In this document: positions 21,292 through 30,630 of the stretch, in pieces
Layout of the letters: every line of letters starts with the position of its first letter
How positions within the stretch are numbered: position 1 is the stretch's first letter
NCBI GenBank assembly: GCA_900109895.1
Contig: FOBR01000030.1
Coordinates: forward strand, 1-40,837
Origin: a bacterium A37T11
GTDB taxonomy: Bacteria > Bacteroidota > Bacteroidia > Sphingobacteriales > Sphingobacteriaceae
Length of the DNA stretch: 40,837 nucleotides
Direction of reading: 5' to 3'
Program-made: the position numbers and the translations under genes
The notes under the pieces: generated by a model
Database searches by the model: none
Told to the model about the DNA's origin: nothing
Seen by the model: only the letters and a program-made list of their open reading frames with translations

Positions 21292-22740
21292 TTAATTGTA
21301 TCCTTTGTTTTGTGTGAGATTGTTATCATTTTGGATTTCTTTAACCGGGATAGGATAAAGCTGCTGTGTTGTTGTCCATGACCCTCCTTTTAGTGGAGTT
21401 ACTATATTCATCACAGCATCCACGGCACTCGTTCTTTTCAGGTCAAGCCAACGGTGTCCCCATTCTGCAAATAATTCTACCTGCCGTTCATGCATGATGG
21501 CTGAGATAACTGATGCCTGGTCGTTCGCAGGGCTGATTCCTAGTCCGGCACGATCACGTATGGTCTTCAAATCGGCTTTGGCACCGTCAATATTGGACTG
21601 ATATGCCCTCGCTTCTGCACGGATCAGGTATTGCTCCGCAAGCCTTAGCGGCGTGCTGTATTCCGTGGGAGCTGTTGATTGGGGAACTTTTAGTTTATTC
21701 GGGTAATAATAATTGGTTGCCGGAACCGTGGTTTGATCGATATAGGTTCCGATCCAGTTGGTTTTACGTAAATCACCTGATTCAAATGCCCCCATAAGCT
21801 GATCACTGATCGTTGCGATCTGGTTAAGAACGCTGGTGAATTTTGGCGTAGTGGTAAGCACAAACCCGTATCCTTCCTGTGAGTTTGCATTTCCGTTATA
21901 AGGCGTTGGCATCATGAGTTGCCAGATAGCTTCTTTACTTCCGGTCAGAAACACATTAGTAAGTGTTTCCATCGAATAGCTGCTACTTTTGGAAATGACC
22001 TTTGTGGCTTCAGCTTCAGCATCCGGATAATTTTTCATATATAGATATACTCTCGCTAGTAATGCGGAAGCAGCAGCTTGATTTGGTCTTACACGGTCCA
22101 AAGTGGTTGTCGTGCTGTTAGCCGTCACATAGTTGGGATTTAAATTAGCCTCCGCAAGAGTTAAATCGGATACTATTTGATCGTAGACTGTTGCTACCGG
22201 TGTTCTTGTTGACTTGGAGTTCTGAACGTAGTCTGTATTCGTCACCAATGGAACATCCCCATACAAATTCACCAAGTAGAAATACCAGTAGGCCCTGATA
22301 AATAACGCTTCGGACATCAGTTGCTTTTTTACATCACTTGAAATAGTGCTTGACTGGCTACAACCTTCATAAACAGCATTCGCTTGGTAGATGTAACTAT
22401 AAGCACCTGACCAGATATTGTCGGTCGGACTATTTGTCTGCGAACTAATGCCGTTACGGTATATGGCGATGTAATTGGAGTTGTTGGAATAGCTTTTGAG
22501 TTCGTCTGAACCATATCCCGTGAACAATGGAATCGTAAAAGGCATCAGGCTATTGTCTTTAACCATCTGCGCATATACGGTAGTTAATGCCGCTGTGGCT
22601 GTCTCATTGGATGTAAAAACGCTGGTAGTCACCAACTGATTATTTGGTGGGTCTATTGCTATAAATTTTTTGCAGGAGGCAATGGTTAGCGTTACCGTTA
22701 ATACAAGTAACGGATATTTGAAAATTTTAAATTTTTGCAT
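21292..22740 (-). CDS. SusD/RagB-family surface lipoprotein (locus C)
   Basis: A 482-residue lipoprotein. ATG at 22740 is used; a GTG at 22761 that overlaps the SusC stop by four bases is an alternative that would only lengthen the signal region. The signal ends TLTIAS-C (about residue 23). SusD features: early FIAIDPPNNQL, helical core EALFIRAYWYFYLVNLYGDV PLV, and the C-terminal signature MHERQVELFAEWGHRWLDLK. It is closely coupled to SusC and ends five bases before the DsbD-alpha-like gene. Confidence 0.93.
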   Translation of the reverse strand: MQKFKIFKYPLLVLTVTLTIASCKKFIAIDPPNNQLVTTSVFTSNETATAALTTVYAQMVKDNSLMPFTIPLFTGYGSDELKSYSNNSNYIAIYRNGISSQTNSPTDNIWSGAYSYIYQANAVYEGCSQSSTISSDVKKQLMSEALFIRAYWYFYLVNLYGDVPLVTNTDYVQNSKSTRTPVATVYDQIVSDLTLAEANLNPNYVTANSTTTTLDRVRPNQAAASALLARVYLYMKNYPDAEAEATKVISKSSSYSMETLTNVFLTGSKEAIWQLMMPTPYNGNANSQEGYGFVLTTTPKFTSVLNQIATISDQLMGAFESGDLRKTNWIGTYIDQTTVPATNYYYPNKLKVPQSTAPTEYSTPLRLAEQYLIRAEARAYQSNIDGAKADLKTIRDRAGLGISPANDQASVISAIMHERQVELFAEWGHRWLDLKRTSAVDAVMNIVTPLKGGSWTTTQQLYPIPVKEIQNDNNLTQNKGYN

Positions 22741-22757
22741 CTGGTAAGGATTTATGT

Positions 22758-25700
22758 TCACAAACTAAACTGAGCGCCGAAAACAAATGTCCGGAGCGGC
22801 GGCAAGGTCAGAAGGCCGCCGGCAATCTCAGGATCGAGGCCCTTATAATTCGTAATCGTTAAAAGATTTTGGCATTGCAGATAGATACGAGCGTTCTTTA
22901 TGCCGCTTCCACTTCTCCATTTTTCCGGGAGATTCCATGCAAGCTGTAAGTTTCTTAGCCGGATATAGGACGCATCCGTTATACGACCGTCACTTTGATC
23001 AAACAAATAACCCTGGAGAGCAACAGCACTGTTATAATCCTGTGTCAGCGGTTCTATTGTTTTACTATTTATAACACTCCTAGGTTGATTTCCTGCGCCA
23101 CCGCTATATCCACCAGGCGTAGCATTGTATAAATAATTCTGCCCGGTTTGCTTGGTGAACTGGAACATAAAGGCCAACTCCCAATCCCTGTATTTGAAAT
23201 TGTTGGTGATACCGCCGTAGAATTTTTGGCCAACGAAGGTAGGCACGAGATCACCGGGTGAGTTAATTTGTTTATCCCCATCCATGTCTTTAAAAGTATA
23301 TAATCCGGTAGCCGGATCAATTCCAGTATAAGCATACCGATAGCTGATAAGCAAGGGTTGCCCAACAGCATAGCTCGTAGAATAGGATGACGCAGCAATA
23401 TTGGGATAAGAAACCAGTTTGTTGCGCGGGATGGTAAGATTAGCAGTAGTATTCCACTGGAAATTTTTAGTGGCGATGTTGCTGCTGGTTAGGTCAAACT
23501 CAAGTCCTTTATTTTCTATGACTGCCGGTAGGTTGGCTTGTATGGAAGAAAAACCGGTGATAGAAGGAAGACTGTAACCTACCAGTTGGTTGCCAGTCCG
23601 GCACCGAAATGCGCCGGCATTCAACATGATCCGGTTATCCAAAAAACCAAGTTCCAGCGCCAAGTCAATTTTACTAACCTTTTCCCATCCGTAGAACGGA
23701 TTCGCCAGTTGTGTCGGTACGATGCTGGAAACCCCCTGGTAGCTGTATGTGTAGGACGAATAGCTGCTGAGATATTTGTAGTTAGTCAAATTATCGTTGC
23801 CAGTTGTACCTAGACTGCCGCGCAACTTACCAAGGCTAAGAAACTTTAAATTTTCATTGATAAATTTTTCGTTGGAGAAAACCCATGATGCACCTGCGGA
23901 CCAAAAATTACCAAACTGCTTTCCTGGGCCGAAGCGGCTGCTTCCATCACGTCGGCCAGTGAAGTTAACAATGTATTTATCGGCTATATTATAACCTAAT
24001 CGGCCATATATCGCATCGTAACGGTATTGGCTTATGGCATTGGTAAGGACCGAAAGTGATGATCCGGCCTGCATATTATTTAGCTGACCATCGGAGGTAA
24101 AACCCGTAGCAGTCAGTGCAAGGGTTTTCTGATCGATACCTTGAGCCGTTGTGCCTATAAGTGCATCAAAATTCCCGATGCTCAATTTCTTGCTGTAAGA
24201 AATTTGTGGTTCGACAATCCAGGTAGCAATAGCATTATTGGCCATAAAATGCTGGCGTAAAGCATTTGCATTGGAAGCAAACGCCGGATTCTGTGAGCTA
24301 AACGGTCGCAACCTGTCCTGATCCAGCTCATCACGGTTATAACCGAAACTGGCCTTCAATTGTAGTCCGTCAAATAATCGGTAGCTGACAACGACGTTGC
24401 CAATCAGGTTCCTGGTGTCCTCTTTATAACTTTGAAAAAGGGTCTGCAAGGGATTGCTGAAAGTAGAATTAGCCCAGTTTAATTTCCCGTCGGCCGTGTA
24501 AGTGTCAGGCGCGTTAGGCGCCAACATGATAAACTGTGTCAGATCCATGCTAGGGATGTTGTTCATCCCTTCCACATAACTTGTGGTAAAATTGATGCGT
24601 AACTTTTTGTTATCCGAAATGTGTTGAATGGACATAATAGCATTGACACGCTTTGTATTGAAATCTCCGGGATATACGGTTGTCTCATAGTGGTACCCAC
24701 CGCCTAATCTAAACGTCGTTTGGTCGTTACCTCCCGATGCGGCCAACTGTGCATCAGATATATTAGCCGTGCCGCCGATCAGCTTTTTTTGCCAGTCAGT
24801 ATATTTATTCTGATCATAGGTGCCGTTAAGGTCATAATCAGATGCGGTCGGAGTGGCGCTATCATTAGCAAAAGCCTGTTTTCGCATTGCCAAATACTCC
24901 TGGGTGTTCATCAGATCTAACGTTCGGGTAATTTTTCCGACACCGCTGTAAGCATTTACGTCTATCGCTGTTTTTCCTGTTTTCCCCTTTTTGGTGGTGA
25001 TCAAGATAACCCCATTGGCGCCGCGGCTTCCGTAGATAGCCGTTGCATCGGCATCCTTCAATATGTCTATGCTATAAATATCACTCGGATTTATGTAATT
25101 AAACTGGCTGGATTGCCCATTACCTGCCGTGTTGAATGTTGAACTTAGGGTAGTATTACTAAACGGCACGCCGTCCACAATAATTAGCGGGTTATTCCCG
25201 TTCGCAATGCTGTTGCGTCCGCGCAACTGAATTTTATACGCACGACCGGGGCCGCCACTGGATTGTTGGATAGAAAGGCCGGGTACATTACCCTCCAGCG
25301 CCGCCATCGGGTCGCTAATAGGCTGCCGGCTGATCACATCCGATTTTACCGTGCTTATGCTGCCGGTATTGAGCAATTTAGTGGTACTGTAATAGCCTTT
25401 AGTTATTACTGCCTCATCCAAATTATTAATTGAAATTTTGAGAGATATCGAGAAAGTTCCATTTTTAAGCATTTCATTACTGACAACAACCGAAATAGGT
25501 TCAAACCCCACATAGGAAACCTCCAGACGGTCACCTAAAGAAACGTTTAAAGAAAGCCGGCCTTCGCCATCCGTAAGTCCAAGCGAAACGTGATTTTTAG
25601 AAGAACTGGAGAAGAAGGAAGCTCCAGAGAGGGGTTTGCCATCAGGGTCGAGCACCCGAAAAGAAACACGGGAGGGTTGTTGAGATCCATTCGACTCAGC

Positions 25701-26048
25701 ATACCGATTTGGAGAGGATGATAGGGTTTGTTTTCGCACCAGCGATATGGTCTTCCCTTCTATTTTACTTTCCAAAGGTTGATTCTTCAATATGAGTTGA
25801 ATAAAATCTTCAAGCGGCATATCTGAGACAGCTACCGAAACAGGATTGGTCTCTTTTAAACGGTCCATATCCATATACACCTCATACCCCGTTTGCTGGC
25901 GAATAGCCCGTATCACTTCCTCAAAGGCCAAATGAGTGCCTTTTAAGGTAACCGTCTGGGAAAAACTGGCCGCACTAACATGCATAAAGCCTACTATGGA
26001 AAAGAGTACAAATAATCTCATCACTCTGAGAAAGTAAATTTTATTCAT
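22758..26048 (-). CDS. SusC/RagA-family TonB-dependent transporter with STN domain (locus C)
   Basis: A 1096-residue transporter. Order: signal peptide (to about 30, VSAASFSQ), STN domain (about 36-104: LAFEEVIRAIRQQTGYEVYM; MPLEDFIQLILKNQPLE), carboxypeptidase-D-like domain (about 128-208: VSFRVLDPDGKPLSGASFFS; LEVSYVGFEPI), TonB-box region NLDEAVITKGYYSTTKLLN, plug with PLIIVDGVPFSN and LKDADATAIYGSRGANGV, then the barrel ending FVFGAQFSL. The 'KGYYSTTKLLNTGS' form of the TonB-box region differs from the GYGT form of locus D and is what I associate with thioredoxin- and peptidase-linked pairs. The upstream FecR gene is 151 bases away with a hairpin between. Confidence 0.93.
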   Translation of the reverse strand: MNKIYFLRVMRLFVLFSIVGFMHVSAASFSQTVTLKGTHLAFEEVIRAIRQQTGYEVYMDMDRLKETNPVSVAVSDMPLEDFIQLILKNQPLESKIEGKTISLVRKQTLSSSPNRYAESNGSQQPSRVSFRVLDPDGKPLSGASFFSSSSKNHVSLGLTDGEGRLSLNVSLGDRLEVSYVGFEPISVVVSNEMLKNGTFSISLKISINNLDEAVITKGYYSTTKLLNTGSISTVKSDVISRQPISDPMAALEGNVPGLSIQQSSGGPGRAYKIQLRGRNSIANGNNPLIIVDGVPFSNTTLSSTFNTAGNGQSSQFNYINPSDIYSIDILKDADATAIYGSRGANGVILITTKKGKTGKTAIDVNAYSGVGKITRTLDLMNTQEYLAMRKQAFANDSATPTASDYDLNGTYDQNKYTDWQKKLIGGTANISDAQLAASGGNDQTTFRLGGGYHYETTVYPGDFNTKRVNAIMSIQHISDNKKLRINFTTSYVEGMNNIPSMDLTQFIMLAPNAPDTYTADGKLNWANSTFSNPLQTLFQSYKEDTRNLIGNVVVSYRLFDGLQLKASFGYNRDELDQDRLRPFSSQNPAFASNANALRQHFMANNAIATWIVEPQISYSKKLSIGNFDALIGTTAQGIDQKTLALTATGFTSDGQLNNMQAGSSLSVLTNAISQYRYDAIYGRLGYNIADKYIVNFTGRRDGSSRFGPGKQFGNFWSAGASWVFSNEKFINENLKFLSLGKLRGSLGTTGNDNLTNYKYLSSYSSYTYSYQGVSSIVPTQLANPFYGWEKVSKIDLALELGFLDNRIMLNAGAFRCRTGNQLVGYSLPSITGFSSIQANLPAVIENKGLEFDLTSSNIATKNFQWNTTANLTIPRNKLVSYPNIAASSYSTSYAVGQPLLISYRYAYTGIDPATGLYTFKDMDGDKQINSPGDLVPTFVGQKFYGGITNNFKYRDWELAFMFQFTKQTGQNYLYNATPGGYSGGAGNQPRSVINSKTIEPLTQDYNSAVALQGYLFDQSDGRITDASYIRLRNLQLAWNLPEKWRSGSGIKNARIYLQCQNLLTITNYKGLDPEIAGGLLTLPPLRTFVFGAQFSL

Positions 26049-26123
26049 TAATTTTACATCGCTTTGGATAGTGAATAATTCTGTTACACGATAATGGGGA
26101 TACTGCTATCCGGGGCTACTTAA

Positions 26124-26146
26124 GGGGAGTGTTTGCACCACTCTCC
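26124..26146. promoter_or_regulatory. Hairpin in the FecR-SusC spacer, locus C
   Basis: GGGGAGTG, 7-base loop, CACTCTCC on the plus strand (one G-T pair; one mismatch on the minus-strand RNA). It resembles in size and stem the hairpin at 36698-36724 in the same place in locus D. Confidence 0.5.
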
Positions 26147-26199
26147 TTTCTTTAATGACGCCAGCCTGAACGTCTGTAGGGATTATGTTTTCATCGCAT

Positions 26200-27429
26200 T
26201 TATTTTTTAGTTTTTCCTCCTTTGTTATTTATAATGACCAGACGGTGGCCATGGTCGCTTGTTGCTTCTACTCGATAACTTAGCTCCAGGTTTTCAAGAA
26301 ACCGCAGCACCGTGGAGAGTTTATCCGTGCGAAAGGCTCCCCCCATGAGTCGATTGGTGGGTTTTGGACCTTCATATAATACCTCAAAGTTGTACCAGCG
26401 CGCCATTTCGTTCATGATCTGGGTGAAGGGTTTGTTGTCAAAGCTGAATCGGTTTTCTTTCCACGCAATGGCTGAGAATATATCGGTTTTGGATTTGGTT
26501 AAATTTCCGTTGTTTTGAAGGATGGATTGTTCACCAGGCACCCCGAGAACAAGCGGTACGCCAGCGGAAGAAGTCACCCGTATAGCACCGCTGGCGAGGG
26601 TTGTTTTGACCTCGGGCTCGTAAGAATTGATATTAAATTCAGTGCCGAGCACGGTGATTTGCTGGTTTTTGCTTTTTACTATAAAAGGCATTCGCGACAC
26701 GCGATCGCCAGCGACCTTATCATTAACAGAGAAATAGGCTTCACCTTCCAATTCCACTTCTCTCTTGTCTCCTAAAAACCGGGATGGGTAAATCAAGGTA
26801 CTGGCCGCATTTATCCAAACTTTGGTGCCGTCGCTAAGGATGATTTGGTATTGGCCGCCTTTGGGGGTGGTTAATGAATTATTTATGATTGATTCTTCCG
26901 GCGCGACTGGGCCTCTCCCCTTTTCCGCTAGAACGTTTTTTCCATCGTTGTATTTAATATCTTCTTCGTTGATGATGATTCCTCTTTGCGCACTATCCAA
27001 CTCTACTTTTGTGCCGTCAGCAAGTGTTAGGGTTGCTCTATTCCCTCCAGGACCGATTTCATTGACGATTTTCGATGTACGATTTACGATTAATTGGCTT
27101 TGATAAAAATACAGGGCTGTGGCTAACGCCACGATAAAAATCGCTGCGGCATAGGGCAACCACCGGAAATTTAGCTTGCGGGTAGGTGGTACCGTTTCTA
27201 TGGCGGCTATGACATTGGGATAAGCGCTTGCGGCCAGTTCATCGGCTGCTGCCTGCTGAACCGGTTCAATGACGTCTGTTTGGTGAAAATAAGCCTCAAT
27301 AAGCAGTTGAAGCTGCCCATCGGCATCATCAACCCCAAAATGGGCTTCCAACTGCACGATTTCTTCCTCCGTGCACTGCCCATTCAGGTACTTATCAAAC
27401 AAGATCACTAATTCCTTACTTATTTCCAT
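26200..27429 (-). CDS. FecR-family anti-sigma factor without adjacent sigma gene (locus C)
   Basis: A 409-residue regulator. The cytoplasmic part is 1-88 (LVILFDKYLNGQCTEEEIVQ), with a membrane helix at about 91-109. The periplasmic part has the duplicated motif ATLTLADGTKVELDSA and STLIYPSRFLGDKREVELEG, with TPKGGQYQIILSDGTKVW between, then QQITVLGTEFNI and the STN-like end (MARWYNFEVLYEGPKPTNRL). Two linkers look like translated repeats: residues 113-122 are coded by four CGAT heptamers, and residues 179-187 by a degenerate ATTCAT-type stretch. The usual sigma gene upstream is missing; instead a beta-helix gene ends 149 bases before it. A spacer motif identical in its core to that at 17291 lies 30 bases upstream. 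Confidence 0.9.
   Translation of the reverse strand: MEISKELVILFDKYLNGQCTEEEIVQLEAHFGVDDADGQLQLLIEAYFHQTDVIEPVQQAAADELAASAYPNVIAAIETVPPTRKLNFRWLPYAAAIFIVALATALYFYQSQLIVNRTSKIVNEIGPGGNRATLTLADGTKVELDSAQRGIIINEEDIKYNDGKNVLAEKGRGPVAPEESIINNSLTTPKGGQYQIILSDGTKVWINAASTLIYPSRFLGDKREVELEGEAYFSVNDKVAGDRVSRMPFIVKSKNQQITVLGTEFNINSYEPEVKTTLASGAIRVTSSAGVPLVLGVPGEQSILQNNGNLTKSKTDIFSAIAWKENRFSFDNKPFTQIMNEMARWYNFEVLYEGPKPTNRLMGGAFRTDKLSTVLRFLENLELSYRVEATSDHGHRLVIINNKGGKTKK
26870..26898. repeat. Degenerate ATTCAT-type repeat inside the FecR coding sequence
   Basis: TTAATGA, ATTATTT, ATGATTG, ATTCTTC in heptamer steps, coding for the linker just before TPKGGQYQ. Similar in make-up to the intergenic array at 2670-2704. 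Confidence 0.4.
27064..27091. repeat. CGAT heptamer array inside the FecR coding sequence
   Basis: Four 7-base units GACGATT, TTCGATG, TACGATT, TACGATT. This is a form common between genes in Bacteroidota, but here it encodes FecR residues 113-122 directly after the membrane helix. Confidence 0.7.
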
Positions 27430-27458
27430 ATCAACGCGGCCATTCCGCTGCTTTTATA

Positions 27459-27492
27459 GGTAATACACCGAAGCAGGAAAAAGTAATACAGG
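27459..27492 (-). promoter_or_regulatory. Sigma-FecR spacer motif, copy 2
   Basis: GGTAATACACC, seven bases, GAAAAAGTAATACAGG on the plus strand, 30 bases upstream of the FecR start. The core equals that at 17291-17306 base for base, and the flanking GGTA(A)TACACC is also kept. Probably read on the minus strand as an ECF promoter for locus C. Confidence 0.55.
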
Positions 27493-27578
27493 TAAAAGTG
27501 ATTTTTTTATTAAATATTTTAGTTTGTTGCTAATATATCATTTAAAGGACTTATAGGAGTTTTTTTTAGCGATTACGT

Positions 27579-29513
27579 TTAATGAATTTGGTGGATATTT
27601 TGGTTCATTGTGAAAACTATTTTATCGAGTGTGATATCCCCTCCTTTATCATAAACTAGGAAATCCCACTGCCCCGGCGTCACAGATATGGGAAGTGGAA
27701 GTTTTAACCATTGATAGTCTTTTTCAATACCGATCTTAACGGATCCTACTTCCTGATGATTAAAATTAAAAGACAATCTCCCTCCCTTATCACTCTTAAC
27801 CCTTAACCAAACATAATAATAGGCACTTTGGGAAATACCAACAGAATATTCTACTGAAGAACCTGCGTCTTTAAAAAGTATAATGCTATTTTTTGATTTT
27901 TTTGACACCGGAGCAATAGCCACTTTATTATAAGTATAGGCAAAATCCTGGGCATTGAGTGAAAATAGGCTATCTTTACCAAAGAAGCACTGTTTACCAA
28001 TGCCCTCGTTAATGTACCTAACCGTTACTTTATCCATCCACTGTTTATCAATCCCTGAAATATTAAGCGTAAATTCATAGATTCCCTGTTTTGAAAACAA
28101 TACCGGACTTGCTAATTGTGCAGATTTAAAGATTTGGCTGCTGGTTGGTCCGCTGGTTTGCTGCCAACTGGTTTTTAGATTAGGAGGCACATCGCCAATT
28201 ATCCTGCCAGATAACTCCATTTTTCCTCCAGTTGTTATAACCTGGTCTTGACCCGCATCTACATATATCCCGCTCAAGGTCCATATTGATGGGCGACTTT
28301 CATTTGCCCCAAATGCCCCTATGTTTGGAAAAGATCCATTTAATGGTATTTCCTTTGACTTAAAAATCAAGACACCCCCTTTTTTGAACTCCTTAATACC
28401 AGCTCCTATACAGGGGCTATGGGATAAGGGAAGCAGAGTGTTTTTGTCCAACCGTGGATCTTTTTGAAAAATATTGTCCGTTGAAATTACGTTTTTCCCT
28501 ATCCCGGCCAGATCAGCTCCTTTATTTTCATAAAATAAATTTTTAGTAATAAGGGAATTTGGGCCGAAGAACTTAAATGCACCTTCTGCATTATTAAACA
28601 CCGCATTATTTACAGCGATAATGCGGTTACCTCCTGTTGCAGCAAGCTCGCTTTCAGTAATAGTGTTGTTGTAAAAGTTTACTTCTTCATCCATTTTTGA
28701 GGCTCCCTTTAGGTCTTCAACTGTATGTGCTCCTTGCATACAACCTAGTGCAGTTTTACATCCTCTGAAAATATTGTGATGTATGTTAAAGGTTTTACCG
28801 GTAAAGGTATCATAGGAAATCAATTGAATCCCTGCATTTTTACTTCCAATGACCTCGTTGTGCGTTATATGGTAATCTATATTTTGATCTGGCCTCCTAA
28901 ATAACCGAATTTCCATCCCATCGTCATGACTATTGATAATCCGGTTATAAGCGATGCGTACATCGCTGCCGATTTTAGAGATTGCATCATCACCTATGTC
29001 AATATCAATGCCGTCATCCCGGTCATTCTCTATGAGATTATAGCCGATATATCCACCACTTCCTCCTTCCATGCTCACGGCATCAAGGCAATTTATAAAA
29101 TGATTATTAATGACCTTAACGGTAGCATTAGCTTCTATTGGGTGGTCACCATTAATTATTTTTAGTCCATTGATTTCTACGCTATCCACATTAATAACAA
29201 AGAGCCCCTTTCCGCCTGCGTTAAGAATGGTCTGGTCAATAATGTCTTTATCCCCTTTTTCTTTCCATTCGGAAGAAATTATAAGTGGTAAGTTGATTTG
29301 AACGTTCTGTACTTCATATGTACCCGGTGCTAACAGGATGGTATCTCCTTTTTGAGAATGTTTAATAGCTATAGACAAGGTTGGATATTGCGAAGGAATG
29401 CGTAATACTCGAGGCAGTTGGAATGAATTCCCAAGTAATTCTATACCCGGATATCCTGTAAGAAATAACAGGGATAGCAATAAATACATCCTATATTTTT
29501 TAACAGGTCTCAT
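27579..29513 (-). CDS. Secreted right-handed parallel beta-helix protein with PKD-like and CBM-like domains
   Basis: A 644-residue exported protein (signal about 10-28; MYLLLSLL at residue 9 is an alternative start). Residues about 40-390 form a parallel beta-helix of short Asn/Gly/Ile repeats (KVINNHFINCLDAVSM; DDGIDIDIGDDAISKIGSDV; DYHITHNEVIGSKNAGIQLI). The Asp cluster around 165-200 could bind Ca2+ or be catalytic as in pectate-lyase-like folds. About 400-510 resemble a PKD/Ig-like module (VDAGQDQVITTGGKMELSG; SWQQTSGPTS). About 535-640 look like a jelly-roll carbohydrate-binding module (YYYVWLRVKSDKGGRLSFNF; PGQWDFLVYDKGGDITLDKI). Last gene of the locus D operon, nine bases after the phosphoesterase. 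Probable polysaccharide lyase or glycan-binding protein; substrate unknown. Confidence 0.82.
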   Translation of the reverse strand: MRPVKKYRMYLLLSLLFLTGYPGIELLGNSFQLPRVLRIPSQYPTLSIAIKHSQKGDTILLAPGTYEVQNVQINLPLIISSEWKEKGDKDIIDQTILNAGGKGLFVINVDSVEINGLKIINGDHPIEANATVKVINNHFINCLDAVSMEGGSGGYIGYNLIENDRDDGIDIDIGDDAISKIGSDVRIAYNRIINSHDDGMEIRLFRRPDQNIDYHITHNEVIGSKNAGIQLISYDTFTGKTFNIHHNIFRGCKTALGCMQGAHTVEDLKGASKMDEEVNFYNNTITESELAATGGNRIIAVNNAVFNNAEGAFKFFGPNSLITKNLFYENKGADLAGIGKNVISTDNIFQKDPRLDKNTLLPLSHSPCIGAGIKEFKKGGVLIFKSKEIPLNGSFPNIGAFGANESRPSIWTLSGIYVDAGQDQVITTGGKMELSGRIIGDVPPNLKTSWQQTSGPTSSQIFKSAQLASPVLFSKQGIYEFTLNISGIDKQWMDKVTVRYINEGIGKQCFFGKDSLFSLNAQDFAYTYNKVAIAPVSKKSKNSIILFKDAGSSVEYSVGISQSAYYYVWLRVKSDKGGRLSFNFNHQEVGSVKIGIEKDYQWLKLPLPISVTPGQWDFLVYDKGGDITLDKIVFTMNQNIHQIH

Positions 29514-29521
29514 ATCTTTTT

Positions 29522-30604
29522 TTAGTTAAGTTGAAATGAAAATTCATCATATGGTTCTCTTCGCCATGCCAAGGCTTGTGTCGATGGTGAAATAGCAAAA
29601 AACGGAGAAAACGTTTTTACCTTCACAGTACGTTTATCCGGCATAAATTCCAGGATGCGAAGCCATCCGTCACCGCCATTTCCTCTATTCCCCCCACCGA
29701 GTGCCTGCGCGTTAAACATCATTTGATATACTGGTTTATTTGCAGCATTACTGTCAACTCTAAAGCCGACATTACTCCTAAAATCAAGACCGGTATTATG
29801 ACCACAAAACACCATTTGTATATTCGTAGATGGTTTTATGAGTTTTTGAAATAAATTTTCCCCATAATTTGCATCACGCAAATCATAATTTTCTTTCAAA
29901 ATACGTTCGCCAGATGATTTCAGATAACTATGTGTCAACAAAATGACTGTATAATCATTATACGCTGCTTTTTTAATGACTTTATTCGCCCACGCTATTG
30001 TTTTGTCGCGAGGGGCAAATTCAAGGCACAGGATCAAAAATTTCCTTCCTTGTGGTGACACGAATTCAAAAGCTGAATTTTCCATGGATGGTTTTCCGTG
30101 TACATTAAGACTTGTTTCCTTAACCATTTTTTGGGTTTTCCTATTTTTATTCAATGGGAAATAATGGTCAAACTGAGAATTTCGGCGATTATCTATTACT
30201 GTTGAGCCATAATCATGATTGCCCAAAGCAGTAATATACGGTATTTTGCCATCTAATTTTCCAAATGATGAGGCTACGGCCTCCCATTGCTGTCTACTGG
30301 TAAGGTTTGTTAATGTGGAATCAGGATGATCAACATCGTTGTTAATGATCAGATCTCCCATACATAAAACTAACTTGATATGTAGTCGGTCGGTATTTTC
30401 ATCAATCCAATCCATCATTAGATCGAATATGGATTTATTACGTTCAAAACGATGATAATTTTGTGGATCTGGAAGCAAGATCATAGACCATGAATTGCTG
30501 TCCGTTAATGTCGGGGCATCATAGTTTTTTTGTGCATTGGCGGTGTTCTCACCTACCCAGAAAACAAAAAAGACTGTAAGTATATATATGAATAATCTAA
30601 TCAT
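29522..30604 (-). CDS. Secreted calcineurin-like metallophosphoesterase
   Basis: A 360-residue exported enzyme starting at 30604, where a clean signal peptide begins (MIRLFIYILTVFFVFW to NTANAQ); the frame is open for 76 more codons upstream but overlaps the previous gene. Metal-binding motifs appear in order: LLPDPQNYHRF (the PDTQ-like first motif of this subfamily), LCMGDLIIND-type GD motif, TALGNHDYGS, ILLTHSYLKS and VFCGHNTGLDF. It would remove phosphate or cleave phosphodiesters outside the cytoplasm, which within a glycan locus fits phosphorylated or teichoic-acid-like substrates. It lies between the FN3 lipoprotein (26 bases away) and the beta-helix gene. Confidence 0.88.
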   Translation of the reverse strand: MIRLFIYILTVFFVFWVGENTANAQKNYDAPTLTDSNSWSMILLPDPQNYHRFERNKSIFDLMMDWIDENTDRLHIKLVLCMGDLIINNDVDHPDSTLTNLTSRQQWEAVASSFGKLDGKIPYITALGNHDYGSTVIDNRRNSQFDHYFPLNKNRKTQKMVKETSLNVHGKPSMENSAFEFVSPQGRKFLILCLEFAPRDKTIAWANKVIKKAAYNDYTVILLTHSYLKSSGERILKENYDLRDANYGENLFQKLIKPSTNIQMVFCGHNTGLDFRSNVGFRVDSNAANKPVYQMMFNAQALGGGNRGNGGDGWLRILEFMPDKRTVKVKTFSPFFAISPSTQALAWRREPYDEFSFQLN

Positions 30605-30630
30605 GAGAATATTTTTTAATGAATTACAAT

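Noticed and set aside
22741-22761. GTG start for the locus C SusD, overlapping the SusC stop
   Set aside because: The ATG at 22740 gives a normal-length lipoprotein signal directly.
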